A stretch of DNA of 64,000 nt from Sorangium aterium (GTDB lineage: Bacteria; Myxococcota_A; Polyangia; Polyangiales; Polyangiaceae), in NCBI RefSeq assembly GCF_028368935.1, contig NZ_JAQNDK010000001.1, positions 992,001 to 1,056,000 of the forward strand, read 5' to 3'. The translations under genes and the position numbers were made by a program. The notes under the pieces were generated by a model that searched no databases, had not been told where the DNA came from, and saw only the letters and a program-made list of their open reading frames with translations. Below, piece after piece: positions 44,579 to 53,286 of this stretch. The stretch's first letter is position 1. The number at the start of each line of letters is the position of its first letter.

Positions 44579-46522
44579 TCACTCGGCGACGATCGCGACG
44601 GAGGCCGGGAGCGCCCCGATCTGCGCCGTGACCACGCCGTCCTCGTACGAGAAGGGCACCGCGCGATCTTCCTCGAAGTCGATCGACGCGGCGGTGACCT
44701 GCGTCGGGCTCGCGTCCACGGGGAAGCTCACCGTCACCCCCTCTTGCTCCACCACGCCTGCGCTGTACTCGTGGTTGATCACGTGGAGCACCGTGCGGCC
44801 GTCCGCGAGCCGCACGAGGTTATGGCTCATCTTCTTCTCGCCAGCGCACGCCTCGGGCTGCTCGGCGGACGCGCACTCCTCGAAGGAGAGGGTCACGGGC
44901 CCGGCGAGGTCCGTCGCTCCGTGGTACAGGCCCTCGTGGGACTTGTAGAAGTCGCGGAAGCGCGCGAAGAACTCCATCATCTCGAGCGCGGTCGCCGTGC
45001 TCTCGTCCGTTGTCGTGTGCAGCGGCAGGGCGAAGTACAGGCCGTTCGCGTAGGCCTCCGCGGCGTAGACGCGGAAATAGTCCTTCCGCTCCTCCAGCGG
45101 GAGCCCGTAGTAGCGGTTCATCATGTCATTGGGCCAGTCCAGGAACAACATCAGGGGCACTTCCTTGCCACCGACGAGGGCTTGAACGCGCTTCGAGCGC
45201 GCCTTGAGCCCCCGCAGAGCGGTCTGGAACGACACGGTCCCGTCGAGGTGCCCCTCCACGACAGGCACCCAGTTCATGCCGCGCGGGCCGTCGCCGTCGA
45301 TGTTCCAGTCGTACAGGCCCACGCTCTGCATGTCGACGAACGGCACGATGCCGTTCGACGAGATGAAGATCTCGCGGCCGTGCTGCTCGCGCGCGTAGCG
45401 GCGGAGCTCGAGCACCACCTCCTGCCAGTAGACGAGCGCCGGATAGATCTCGACGAACGTCCCGACCTGCGGGTCTGGGCGGTTCCCCACGGTCCGACCC
45501 CACTCCTCGACGAGCAGCTCGTTCCCGCTGTCGAAGGGCTTCGCCGTTGCGTTCACGCGCTGGAGGTAGCCGCGGAAATCGAAGCCTCTCCCGGCCGTCT
45601 CCGGCGCTCCTCCGCAGTCGAGCCCGTCCTCGGGGAGGAGATCGAACCCCTGCTGCCAGCCGTCCGGACGGCCGCCGTGCTTGCGACAGAGGTAGTTGCC
45701 GAAGTCCGCGACATGGTGGTCGTCGAACCCCTCGTTGCCATCGTACTCCGCGCCCCCGTAGCCGCCGTTGATCTCGTCGAAGTTCAGCCCGTCGACGCCG
45801 AGGTCGATCTGGAGCTTGCCAATCTCGACGAGCCGCGCCCTGTAGCTCGGGGACGCCATGCTCGACCGGTGGGCGCCTGGCACGATCTGGTCGTGGGCGA
45901 CGAGCTCGCCCGCGGCGTTGCGCGTGGTCTGCTCCCGAAATTGCTCGTCGCTGTCGACCTCGTCGTCGAAGAGGATGGATGCGGTGCTGCCCGCGACGAA
46001 GCGGACACCGCGCTCGCGGCAGCTCGCCAGATACTCGGCGTCATAGTCGTCGGCCTCGATCCCGGTATCGCGCCAGCGCTGCCACGCTCTCGGCACCATG
46101 TCCGGGGCGAGCTCGAGCACCTGGGGATCCGCCTCGTTCACCTCCACCTGGCTGAACGCGAACACCGTCAGCTCCGACGTGTCGAACGTGCCGAACACCT
46201 CGGGGTGGATATCGGGCATGACCGGCGTGATCTCGCCTCCACCCCCCTCTCCCTCCTCTCCCCCCGCCCCGGTCGCCGTGGTTGCGCCCTCGCCGCCCGC
46301 GCCCCCGCTGGACGCCGCCATGCCGCCGCTTCCCCCAGGTCCTCCAGGGCCAGGATCCGAGCTGCACGCGCTCTCGGTCAGGGCGCCGGCCATGACCATG
46401 CATGACAGCAGCCACGACCAGCCTGATCTCCCGGTCCGGGCCGCGCGACCCTGGTACCTATGCGCCGGAGCCTCTCGACGCCCGGCGCCGCCCGCGATCC
46501 CGTCGTTGCGATGAGTTGCCAT
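44579..46522 (-). CDS. Lipoprotein with probable glycoside-hydrolase-like TIM barrel
   Basis: A 647-aa protein from ATG 46522, although a start nearer the signal is possible. The signal core WSWLLSCMVMAGALTESAC ends in a lipobox, then a Gly/Ser/Glu-rich linker. The large domain contains LDQID-like barrel strands: IDLGVDGLNFDEINGGYGG, AREQHGREIFISSNGIVPF and LMLFLDWPNDMMNRYYG. A beta-sandwich seems to follow (RTVLHVINHEYS). Acidic residues at strand ends suggest a glycosidase, but I cannot assign a GH family. Probably surface attached and polysaccharide-acting; the esterase and xylanase genes fit that theme. Confidence 0.6.
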   Translation of the reverse strand: MATHRNDGIAGGAGRREAPAHRYQGRAARTGRSGWSWLLSCMVMAGALTESACSSDPGPGGPGGSGGMAASSGGAGGEGATTATGAGGEEGEGGGGEITPVMPDIHPEVFGTFDTSELTVFAFSQVEVNEADPQVLELAPDMVPRAWQRWRDTGIEADDYDAEYLASCRERGVRFVAGSTASILFDDEVDSDEQFREQTTRNAAGELVAHDQIVPGAHRSSMASPSYRARLVEIGKLQIDLGVDGLNFDEINGGYGGAEYDGNEGFDDHHVADFGNYLCRKHGGRPDGWQQGFDLLPEDGLDCGGAPETAGRGFDFRGYLQRVNATAKPFDSGNELLVEEWGRTVGNRPDPQVGTFVEIYPALVYWQEVVLELRRYAREQHGREIFISSNGIVPFVDMQSVGLYDWNIDGDGPRGMNWVPVVEGHLDGTVSFQTALRGLKARSKRVQALVGGKEVPLMLFLDWPNDMMNRYYGLPLEERKDYFRVYAAEAYANGLYFALPLHTTTDESTATALEMMEFFARFRDFYKSHEGLYHGATDLAGPVTLSFEECASAEQPEACAGEKKMSHNLVRLADGRTVLHVINHEYSAGVVEQEGVTVSFPVDASPTQVTAASIDFEEDRAVPFSYEDGVVTAQIGALPASVAIVAE

Positions 46523-46774
46523 GCGCACAGAAGGCGTTCGCGCCATCCGCCATGTCAAGGCGGCCTGCGCCGCAGCACGAAGCTGTCACAGTGGGAGCTT
46601 CTCAGACAACCACGTCAAATTCCAGCACCACCGCTCGCGCTTCATGGTTGAATTCCGCGTGCGCAGAACGTCGCTCCGCCGACTGGCGGCCTTCATCGCC
46701 ACCTGCGTCCTCGGCGCCGCGCTCGCCTCTTCCCACGGTCCTGCATTCACGATTTGCTCTTGACGGAGACGATC

Positions 46775-48451
46775 ATGCCTATTCGACCTTCATTGTCGCA
46801 CACCATTCTTCTTGGCCTGCTCGCTGCCGCCTGCAGCTCGAGCGAGCCGGCTCTGGAGGGCTCCGGCGGCTCGGGCGGCGCCGGCGGCTCGGGCGGCGCC
46901 GGCGGCTCGGGCGGCGCCGGTGGGTCCGGCGGCAGCGACGCGGCTGCGCCGCTCGTCGAGACGGAGGCGGGTCCGGTGGAGGGCGCGCGCGTCGGCGCGA
47001 CGCGCAGCTTCCTGGGCATCCCGTACGCCGCGCCGCCTGTCGGGGACCTGCGCTGGAGATCGCCCGCGCGGCACGAGCCGTGGACCGAGCCGCGGGCTGC
47101 CGTCGAGGTCGGCGTCCCTTGCCCGCAGATGGACCTGCTCACCCCGGGCTTCAATGAGAGCTCGGGAGAGGACTGCCTCACCCTGAACGTCTGGACGCCC
47201 GAGCGCCCGGCGTCCTCTCCCCTGCCCGTCCTCGTCTGGATTCACGGCGGCGGCTTCGAGCTCGGCAGCGGCGGGGAGGCCGATTACGACGGCCGGGCGC
47301 TCTCCGAGGCGACCGGGTCGGTGGTGGTCACCTTCAACTACCGCCTTGGCCCGCTCGGGTTCCTCGCCCTCCCGGAGCTCAAGTCGGAGGATCCCGATCA
47401 CCCCTCGACGGGCGCGTACGGCCTCGAGGACCAGCGCGCCGCGCTCGAATGGGTCAAGGCCAACATCGCCGCGTTCGGCGGGGATCCGGGCAAGGTCACG
47501 CTGTTCGGCGAGTCCGCGGGCGGCATCAGCGTCTGCATGCACCTGGTCTCGCCCAAGAGCAAAGGCCTGTTCCAGCGCGCCATCATCGAGAGCGGACCGT
47601 GCGACTCCGCCGCGGACGAGGCGGCGGCCAGCGCGCAAGGGCAAGAGCTCGTCGAGGCGCTGGGCTGCACCGACGCGCCGTCGGTCCTCGAGTGCCTGCG
47701 CGGCAAGTCGGCCGAGGAGGTCATGAGCGCGCTGCCGCGGGGCGCGGCCTTCCTCGAGGGCGCCGGCCCGACGTGGTTCCCGGTCGTCGACGGGTGGAAC
47801 CTCCCCGACAGGCCGGGCAAGCTCCTCGAGGCCGGGAGCTTCGAGAAGGTGCCGACGATCCTCGGCAGCAACGCGGACGAGGGCACGCTCTTCGTCGCGC
47901 TCTGGGGCGAGTCCGCGGCGGTCGCCGACGACGCCGCGTTCGAGACGTTCGCCGAGACGCTCGCCCCGGGCCACGGCGAGGAGGTGGTGGCGCTCTACCC
48001 GAGCCAGACCTACGGCTCGGCGCAGGCGGCGGCGATCGCGGCGCTCGGCGATTCGATGTTCGTGTGCCCGACGCGGCGGGCGGCGCGCGCGCTCGCGGGC
48101 GGCGGCGCGGCGACGTATCTCTATCATTTCACCTATGCGCCCGAGAGCTCGCTGCTCGGCGATCTCGGCGCCTTCCATTCTTCCGAGATCAAGTTCGTGT
48201 TTGGCAACCCGACATTGGTGTTGCCGGAGCCGCTGACCGCGGGCGAGCTCGGGATGTCGCAGAAGATCATGGGGTACTGGTCGCGCCTCGCGGCGAGCGG
48301 GGACCCCAACGGCGAGGGCGCCGTCACGTGGCCGAGGTATGAAGCGGAGGGGGACGAGAGCCTCGCCCTCGATCTCGAGATCGCTCCGCAGGCCGGCCTG
48401 AAGAGAGAGCTCTGCGACGCGTGGGACACCTTCGCCACGGCGGCTCCCTGA
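46775..48451 (+). CDS. Type-B carboxylesterase lipoprotein
   Basis: A 558-aa protein from ATG 46775 after GGAGACGATC. The lipobox LAAAC anchors Cys20. A linker of repeated GGSGGA follows, encoded by three near-perfect 18-bp repeats at about 46866-46925. The COesterase domain has FLGIPYAAPPVGDLRW, GEDCLTLNVW, the oxyanion loop WIHGGGFELG, nucleophile GESAGG, a Glu in SNADEGTLF and His in GAFHSSEIKFVFG, so the triad is complete. It hydrolyses carboxylic esters at the cell surface. Confidence 0.92.
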   Translation: MPIRPSLSHTILLGLLAAACSSSEPALEGSGGSGGAGGSGGAGGSGGAGGSGGSDAAAPLVETEAGPVEGARVGATRSFLGIPYAAPPVGDLRWRSPARHEPWTEPRAAVEVGVPCPQMDLLTPGFNESSGEDCLTLNVWTPERPASSPLPVLVWIHGGGFELGSGGEADYDGRALSEATGSVVVTFNYRLGPLGFLALPELKSEDPDHPSTGAYGLEDQRAALEWVKANIAAFGGDPGKVTLFGESAGGISVCMHLVSPKSKGLFQRAIIESGPCDSAADEAAASAQGQELVEALGCTDAPSVLECLRGKSAEEVMSALPRGAAFLEGAGPTWFPVVDGWNLPDRPGKLLEAGSFEKVPTILGSNADEGTLFVALWGESAAVADDAAFETFAETLAPGHGEEVVALYPSQTYGSAQAAAIAALGDSMFVCPTRRAARALAGGGAATYLYHFTYAPESSLLGDLGAFHSSEIKFVFGNPTLVLPEPLTAGELGMSQKIMGYWSRLAASGDPNGEGAVTWPRYEAEGDESLALDLEIAPQAGLKRELCDAWDTFATAAP

Positions 48452-48604
48452 CGGCGCTCGCACGGAGGGCCGCGGCGCGTCGCGCCATGGCCGGGGCACG
48501 GCGTGCGGCCTGCGTGCCTTGCCTCCGGGCCCGCCGCGCGATGGATCCCCGAGCGCAGCCGCCGCGCTCTAAATAGCGATAGATATTATGCTATCCTGAC
48601 CACG

Positions 48605-49237
48605 GTGCTCTCCTCCTACGACCTCGCCGCCATCATGGCCCGCCTCGACGGGCGCGAGGCCGCGCTCGACCTGCTCACGCAGGAGCGCCAGGCCGCTGTC
48701 GCCGCGATCTTGCGGGCGCCTGCGGGACCTCTGGGCACGGCGCTCGACCCTGCGGGGGGCAGGGAGCCCGGGGAGGCCGAGCTCCTCCTGATCCGCCGGG
48801 CCGAGCACCCGGCCGATCCCTGGTCGGGGCACATGGCGCTCCCGGGCGGGCGGCGCGAACCGGCGGACGAGAGCCTGCTCGCCACGGCGATCCGCGAGAC
48901 GCGGGAAGAGGTGGGGATCGACCTCGCGGCGCACGGGACCCTGCTCGCGCGCCTGCCCGAGGTCCCGGCGGTCGCGCGCGGGCGGCGCGCCGGGATGATC
49001 GTCGCCCCGTTCGTCTTCGCGCTGCGCTCCACGCCGGAGCTCACCCTGAGCGACGAGGTGGCCGAGGCGCTCTGGACGCCGCTCGGGCCGCTCGCGCGCG
49101 GCGAGCGCACCTCGCGTTACGCGTACACGCACGAGGGAAACGTCCTCCAGCTCCCGTGCCTGCTCGTGGACGAGCGGGTCGTCTGGGGGCTGACGTACCT
49201 CATGCTGAAGCAGCTCTTCGAGGTGCTCCACCGGTAG
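48605..49237 (+). CDS. CoA-pyrophosphatase-like Nudix hydrolase
   Basis: A 210-aa protein from GTG 48605 (ATG 48635 is an in-frame alternative). The Nudix box GGRREPADESLLATAIRETR plus EEVGI is complete, preceded by WSGHMALPGG, the order found in NudL/PCD1-type CoA diphosphatases. It hydrolyses a nucleoside diphosphate-X bond in the cytoplasm, CoA or a related compound being the likely substrate. An AT-rich patch with TATTAT (48584-48589) directly upstream may be its -10 region. Confidence 0.85.
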   Translation: MLSSYDLAAIMARLDGREAALDLLTQERQAAVAAILRAPAGPLGTALDPAGGREPGEAELLLIRRAEHPADPWSGHMALPGGRREPADESLLATAIRETREEVGIDLAAHGTLLARLPEVPAVARGRRAGMIVAPFVFALRSTPELTLSDEVAEALWTPLGPLARGERTSRYAYTHEGNVLQLPCLLVDERVVWGLTYLMLKQLFEVLHR

Positions 49238-49319
49238 CTCGCGCGGCCGTCGGATCAGCCGGTCTGCCGCGACGTCGCCGGCGTCGTCGGCGTCGTCGGC
49301 GTCTTTTTCCCCTATCCCC

Positions 49320-51392
49320 TCAGAAACCGCCCTCGATCGCGAGCCCAGGCATCGTGATGGGCCCGAGCTTCCGCGGCGTGCACCCGCTGTCGTCGCAGCT
49401 CACGTCGAACACCTCCTTCGCCAGCGTCGCGTTCTGCACGTCGAGCACGAGCCCGAGGTAGCTCCGCGCGCCAAGCGCCCAGCGCTTCGACAGGCGCATG
49501 TCGAGCCGGTAGAACGGCGCGATGCGATCCGGGTGCTCGCGCGGGGGGCGGCCCGGGGCGGCCTCGTCGGCGGGAAAGCCGGTGTAGAAGACATGGCGGA
49601 TCCCGGCGCGCCAGCCCGCGCCGAGGTCGTAGAGCAGCGCGACGTGCGCCACGTGCGTCCGGTCGTAGGCGGAGGGGACCGTCGACTTTCCCCGCGTGCG
49701 CGTGGAGCGCGACAGCGTGTACGACGCCAGGAAGAACATGTCGCGGCGGAGCGCCCCGCGCGCCCCGAGCTCCAGACCGTACGTGTCGCCGAGGCTCCGC
49801 GTGAGGAAGCGCTCCGTGCTGAGGTTCGTGCCGCGGCCCGTCCCGATCGGATCGCTCAGGCCGAGGGTCACCTGTCGAAACACCGTGGCGCTGAAGTTGA
49901 CCGGACCCGCGTCGGCCTCGACGCCGAAGCTCGACTGCAGGCTGCGCTGCAGCCCCCCCGGGATGCCGCCGATCTGGAGCGCCGGCAGCGGGGCGAGGCC
50001 GGGCAGCTGCGAGGCGAGGCCGAGCGCCGGGATGAGCCGCACGTGGTCGCCGACGCCGAAGCGGCCGACGATCCTCGGGTCGATGGCGAGCGCGCTCTTG
50101 CCGAGCGACGTGTAGTGGTCCACGCGCACGCCGGGCGTGAGGGTGGACCGCTCGTCGAGCACGATCAGCGCGTCCGCCCACGCGCCCAGCGCCAGGTCGA
50201 GCCGGCTGCGGAAGAGCTCGGGGAAGCTCTCGTCGAGCTGGGCCGTCCCCTCGGCGGGCGTGTCCTCCTCGGTGGACGCGCCGCCATCGGCCTCGCCGTC
50301 CGCTCCGCTGGGGTGCGGCGTCACCACGTAGCGGTCGACCGCCGCGTCGACGCCCACCCGCAGGAGCGCGCGCCCCGCGAGGATGGGCCGGGCCAGGCTT
50401 ATCCTCGCGTTGAGCTTCCAGGCCTCGGCGCTCTGCACGCCCACCCCGCGCGACCGATCGAGCCCGAGGGTGAGCGCCGACCTGACGCGCGCGCCCAAGG
50501 TGTCGTCGTCGCGGTCGTAGCGCAGGTCCAGGCGATGAAAGTCGCTGTCGAGGAGGACGTCGGTCACCTCGGCGCCGCGCACCTTGCCGATGCTGGCGAG
50601 GTAGTCGTACGCGCCGAAGGCGAAGACGGTGAAGCGCTCCTCCGGCCCGAGCCGGTACGTCATCCGCCCCTGGTAGTCGGCGTAGCCCACATCGACGCTC
50701 GGGACGAGCGCCGACGTGAGCGCCGCGCCGGCGGCGTAATGGCCTCCCACGAGGACATGGGTGTCCCTGTCCATCGGCCCTTCCACGACGCCGCCGAGGT
50801 CGACGAACCGGAGGCTCCCCTCCCCGCGCCAGACGTCGGACGGCGGCGCGCTCTCGGCCTCGATCGCCGCGCCCGCGAGCCGCCCGATGTCCGCGGGATA
50901 GGGGCCGAGGTGCATCTCGACGCGCTGGACCATCGCGGCCGGGATGACGCTGGGGCCGGCGCCCACGTGAAAGAGGAGCGGGACCTGGATGCCGTTGAAG
51001 AAGTAGCCGATGTTCCCCGGCGGCGCGCCGCGGATGTAGTAGTACGGCATGCCGCTCGCGATGGAGGTCACGCCGGGCTGGATCTCGATCGCGCGGTAGG
51101 GGTCGCCGAGGGCGCCGGGCAGCTCGCGGACGTCGCGCCGCGTGAGCGAGACGGAGCCCGGCGGAGCCCGGTTGCCCTCGACGGTGACCTCGATCCCCGC
51201 GGGCGCCGCGGCCGACCCGACGGGAACCTCGGACGCCGGCGGCTCGGCCGGGGCTGCGCCGGGCGCCGGCGTCCCTCCGGTTCCTGCCGATTCACCGGCC
51301 GGGCCGCCTGCAGGCTGAGGGCGCGCCTCGCCAGCATGAAAGGTGGCGGCGGCCGCGAGCGCGAGGGAGAAGAGTGCGCCTGGGGATCTCAC
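49320..51392 (-). CDS. TonB-dependent outer-membrane receptor
   Basis: A 690-aa protein from GTG 51392 with a signal peptide to about residue 25 and a Pro/Ala-rich linker. A plug domain follows (ELPGALGDPYRAIEIQPGVTS, YYIRGAPPGNIGYFFNGIQVP, VQRVEMHLGPYPADIG). The rest is a beta-barrel with alternating hydrophobic strands that ends in EGGF, with the aromatic last residue recognised for outer-membrane assembly. It takes up a ligand at the expense of TonB energy; ligand unknown. A possible attenuator precedes it at 51594-51684. Confidence 0.88.
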   Translation of the reverse strand: MRSPGALFSLALAAAATFHAGEARPQPAGGPAGESAGTGGTPAPGAAPAEPPASEVPVGSAAAPAGIEVTVEGNRAPPGSVSLTRRDVRELPGALGDPYRAIEIQPGVTSIASGMPYYYIRGAPPGNIGYFFNGIQVPLLFHVGAGPSVIPAAMVQRVEMHLGPYPADIGRLAGAAIEAESAPPSDVWRGEGSLRFVDLGGVVEGPMDRDTHVLVGGHYAAGAALTSALVPSVDVGYADYQGRMTYRLGPEERFTVFAFGAYDYLASIGKVRGAEVTDVLLDSDFHRLDLRYDRDDDTLGARVRSALTLGLDRSRGVGVQSAEAWKLNARISLARPILAGRALLRVGVDAAVDRYVVTPHPSGADGEADGGASTEEDTPAEGTAQLDESFPELFRSRLDLALGAWADALIVLDERSTLTPGVRVDHYTSLGKSALAIDPRIVGRFGVGDHVRLIPALGLASQLPGLAPLPALQIGGIPGGLQRSLQSSFGVEADAGPVNFSATVFRQVTLGLSDPIGTGRGTNLSTERFLTRSLGDTYGLELGARGALRRDMFFLASYTLSRSTRTRGKSTVPSAYDRTHVAHVALLYDLGAGWRAGIRHVFYTGFPADEAAPGRPPREHPDRIAPFYRLDMRLSKRWALGARSYLGLVLDVQNATLAKEVFDVSCDDSGCTPRKLGPITMPGLAIEGGF

Positions 51393-51593
51393 GCGGATGT
51401 CGTTAATGCGCCGCCGGGCAGCCGGGAGAACCTCCCCCGTGGCGCCCCGGAATTAGCAAATCCAGGGGCTCGGCGGAAGCCAGGGAGTCCATGCACGCTC
51501 AGCCATCCACGTGCCCTGGACGCCCATCCCGCGTGCAAGGTGCCGATCAACGGCATCGTCGGGCTGCGCGTCCCTTGCCCCGATCCGCGGCAC

Positions 51594-51645
51594 AAAAAAC
51601 GGAGCGCCCATTCGACGGCGGGGGGGGATGCCGTCACGGGCGCTC
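51594..51645 (-). terminator. Intrinsic terminator/attenuator in the TonB-receptor leader
   Basis: Read on the minus strand: GAGCGCCC (51645-51638), GACGGC (51635-51630), a C-rich loop, GCCGTC (51619-51614), GGGCGCTC (51609-51602), then CG and a run of six T (51599-51594). The two stacked stems and the T-tract make a good rho-independent terminator. It lies 200 bases upstream of the receptor start, so it would stop receptor transcription early. Confidence 0.65.
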
Positions 51646-51663
51646 TGGCCTCCGTGTTTAGCA

Positions 51664-51684
51664 GGAGTCGAGCCAAGGCTCTCC
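51664..51684 (-). promoter_or_regulatory. Hairpin upstream of the attenuator
   Basis: GGAG and AGCC (51664-51674) pair with GGCT and CTCC (51677-51684), separated by AA and a 3-base bulge. In the minus-strand transcript this hairpin is made before the terminator hairpin and could be part of an aptamer or antiterminator. The family was not recognised. Confidence 0.35.
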
Positions 51685-51842
51685 CCTTCTCTGTTCCTGG
51701 GGTTACCCTTAAGGATGCCCCCGATACCTTTCGATTCTGAGATCTCTGCTTTCAAACCTGGCATGAGATCCGCGCCCTTGAACATCCCGCCGGGCCTCCC
51801 GCCGCGCCGAGCTCCCCGAGACGCAAACCAGGTCGATTGGAG

Positions 51843-51865
51843 AACGCCGGCGCGGCGTTTCTTTT
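51843..51865 (+). terminator. Hairpin with T-tract just before marR operator
   Basis: AACGCC (51843-51848), loop GGCGC, GGCGTT (51854-51859), then TCTTTT. This is a short intrinsic-terminator-like structure on the plus strand. It directly abuts the MarR operator, so it could insulate marR from readthrough. Confidence 0.4.
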
Positions 51866-51889
51866 GACAAGTACTTGTCAACATGACAA
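51864..51889. promoter_or_regulatory. MarR operator palindrome
   Basis: TTGACAAGTACTTGTCAA at 51864-51881 is a perfect 18-bp palindrome 12 bases before the marR start. Its right half (TTGTCA, 51875-51880) also pairs with TGACAA at 51884-51889 as a second overlapping inverted repeat. MarR dimers bind such sites; autorepression of the marR-VOC operon is the likely effect. The leftmost TTGACA could double as a -35 box. Confidence 0.75.
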
Positions 51890-51893
51890 CTTG

Positions 51894-52376
51894 ATGTCCA
51901 TGACGAAGCTCACCGCGGAGGCGACCGCGCTCAGCGAGCTGGTGATCGAGGTGTTCCGCTTGAATGGTCTGGCGCTCGAGGCCGGGGACGCCCTGGCCAG
52001 GCCGGCGGGGCTCACGAGCGCGCGCTGGCAGGTGCTCGGCGTCGTGGACCATGGCCCGGCGCCGGTCTCGAACGTCGCTCGGACGATGGGGCTGACCCGC
52101 CAGGGCGTGCAGCAGATAGCGGACGCCCTCGAGCGCGAGGGCTTCGTCGAGTACGTCGAGAACCCGCATCACCGCACGGCCAAACTCATCTCCATGACGG
52201 CGGCAGGGCGCGAGGCCCTGCGGCAGGTCGAGGCGCGCCACGCCGCGTGGGCGGACCGGATCGGCAAGCGGCTCGATCTGTCGAGCCTGCGCGCGACCGT
52301 CGATGCGCTGCGACAGGCCGGACGTGTGCTCGAAGAGGACGCGGCGTCGCCCACGCGACCCGCTCGAAAGGCGTGA
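51894..52376 (+). CDS. MarR-family transcription regulator
   Basis: A 160-aa protein from ATG 51894 (second ATG at 51900). No ribosome site is visible and the leader is very short, so it may be nearly leaderless. The winged-helix region reads GLTSARWQVLGVVDHGPAPV, then NVARTMGLTRQGVQQIADALEREGFVEY and NPHHRTAKLISMTAAGREAL, the MarR DNA-binding domain with the basic wing. It probably represses its own operon, including the VOC gene four bases downstream, until a ligand binds. Confidence 0.9.
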   Translation: MSMTKLTAEATALSELVIEVFRLNGLALEAGDALARPAGLTSARWQVLGVVDHGPAPVSNVARTMGLTRQGVQQIADALEREGFVEYVENPHHRTAKLISMTAAGREALRQVEARHAAWADRIGKRLDLSSLRATVDALRQAGRVLEEDAASPTRPARKA

Positions 52377-52380
52377 TCCC

Positions 52381-53091
52381 ATGAGCGAAGCGATGACGAT
52401 TCCCGTGCTCCCGTGCGTGTCGCTGCCCGAGACCCTGGCGTTCTACGGCGCCCTGGGCTTCGAGGTCACCCACCAGCAGAAAGCGCCGTACGTGTATGCG
52501 GCGACGCAACGCGGGGAGGTCCAGCTGCACTTCATGGGCCTCAAGGGGCTGGATCCCACGCAGGCGTACAGCACGTGCCTGGTGATCGTGCCCGAGGTCG
52601 AGCGGCTCCACGAGACCTTCGCGGAGGGGCTGCGGCGGGCGTACGGCAAGCTGCCGATCTCCGGCCTGCCCCGGATCTCGCGCATGAAGAAGGGGCAGAG
52701 CCGCTTCAGGGTTGTCGACGTCGCGGGCAATTCGGTGATCTTCATCCGGCGGGACGCGCCGGACGACGACGACGGGGCCGCCAGGTCGCGCTCGGACTCG
52801 AGGCTGGGCAAGGCCCTACGCGCGGCGGCGCGGCTGCGCGACTTCAAGAACGACGACGCCGCGGCCGCCAAGGTCCTCGACGTGGCGCTCGCCCGGAAGG
52901 GGGCGGACGACCCGCTCGAGCGCGTCCGCGCCCTCGCCGCGCGGCTCGAACTCGCTGTCGCCCTGGGCGAACAGGCGCGCGCCCGCGCCCTGCGCGACGA
53001 GATCGACGCGGCGCCGCTCTCCGGCGAGGAGCGCGCCCAGCTCCAGCCCCAGCTCGACGCCGTGGACGCGCTCCAGGGGTCGCAGCGGTAG
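52381..53091 (+). CDS. VOC/bleomycin-resistance-like protein with helical extension
   Basis: A 236-aa protein from ATG 52381, four bases after marR. Residues 1-120 form a bleomycin-resistance-type VOC module (IPVLPCVSLPETLAFYGALGFEVT ... VQLHFMGLKGLDPTQAYSTCLVIV ... GQSRFRVVDVAGNSVIFIRR). An acidic linker DDDDG and an Ala/Arg-rich helical extension (about 140-236) follow, which is not usual for the family. Co-transcription with marR suggests drug or toxin sequestration. Confidence 0.82.
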   Translation: MSEAMTIPVLPCVSLPETLAFYGALGFEVTHQQKAPYVYAATQRGEVQLHFMGLKGLDPTQAYSTCLVIVPEVERLHETFAEGLRRAYGKLPISGLPRISRMKKGQSRFRVVDVAGNSVIFIRRDAPDDDDGAARSRSDSRLGKALRAAARLRDFKNDDAAAAKVLDVALARKGADDPLERVRALAARLELAVALGEQARARALRDEIDAAPLSGEERAQLQPQLDAVDALQGSQR

Positions 53092-53111
53092 ACTCTCGTG
53101 GTCAGGAGAGA

Positions 53112-53128
53112 GGAGGCGTGAAGCCTCC
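53112..53128 (+). terminator. Hairpin after the marR-VOC operon
   Basis: GGAGGC (53112-53117), loop GTGAA, GCCTCC (53123-53128) lies 20 bases after the VOC stop. There is no T-tract, so its role as terminator is only suggested by position. Confidence 0.3.
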
Positions 53129-53286
53129 GAGCGAAGATCAGGACGTATCGCCAGGTGGAGTCGAAGAGGCGTGACCTAGAATGTTTGCCCTGAAAAATCG
53201 CCTGCTTCGAGCTAGCGAATGATGGCTGGCGCCCTGAATCGTGCGAACACGATATGCATGCCTGCCGGAATCTGGCTACTCAGACG

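Larger units (their letters stand above)
51393..51893. other. Leader/intergenic region with structured elements
   Basis: 500 bases between the TonB receptor (minus) and marR (plus). It holds a minus-strand terminator-like hairpin (51594-51645), an upstream hairpin (51664-51684), a plus-strand hairpin with TCTTTT (51843-51865) and the MarR operator (51864-51881). The stretch 51690-51780 (revcomp of the block ending TTTCGATTCTGAG) is unlike the surrounding GC-rich DNA and may be part of a structured RNA. Confidence 0.5.

Noticed and set aside
44467-44632. Short plus-strand frame MERRRTHLGLVALGCGPDP with a lipobox-like end
   Set aside because: It overlaps the 3' end of the convergent lipoprotein gene and turns Arg-rich; there is no ribosome site.
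51453-52382. Minus-strand frame through the marR region, with a protein-like stretch (GIGGILKGNPRNREGE) around 51650-51780
   Set aside because: Most of it is antisense to marR and the stretch crosses the terminator hairpin; it is more likely a structured leader RNA than a protein.
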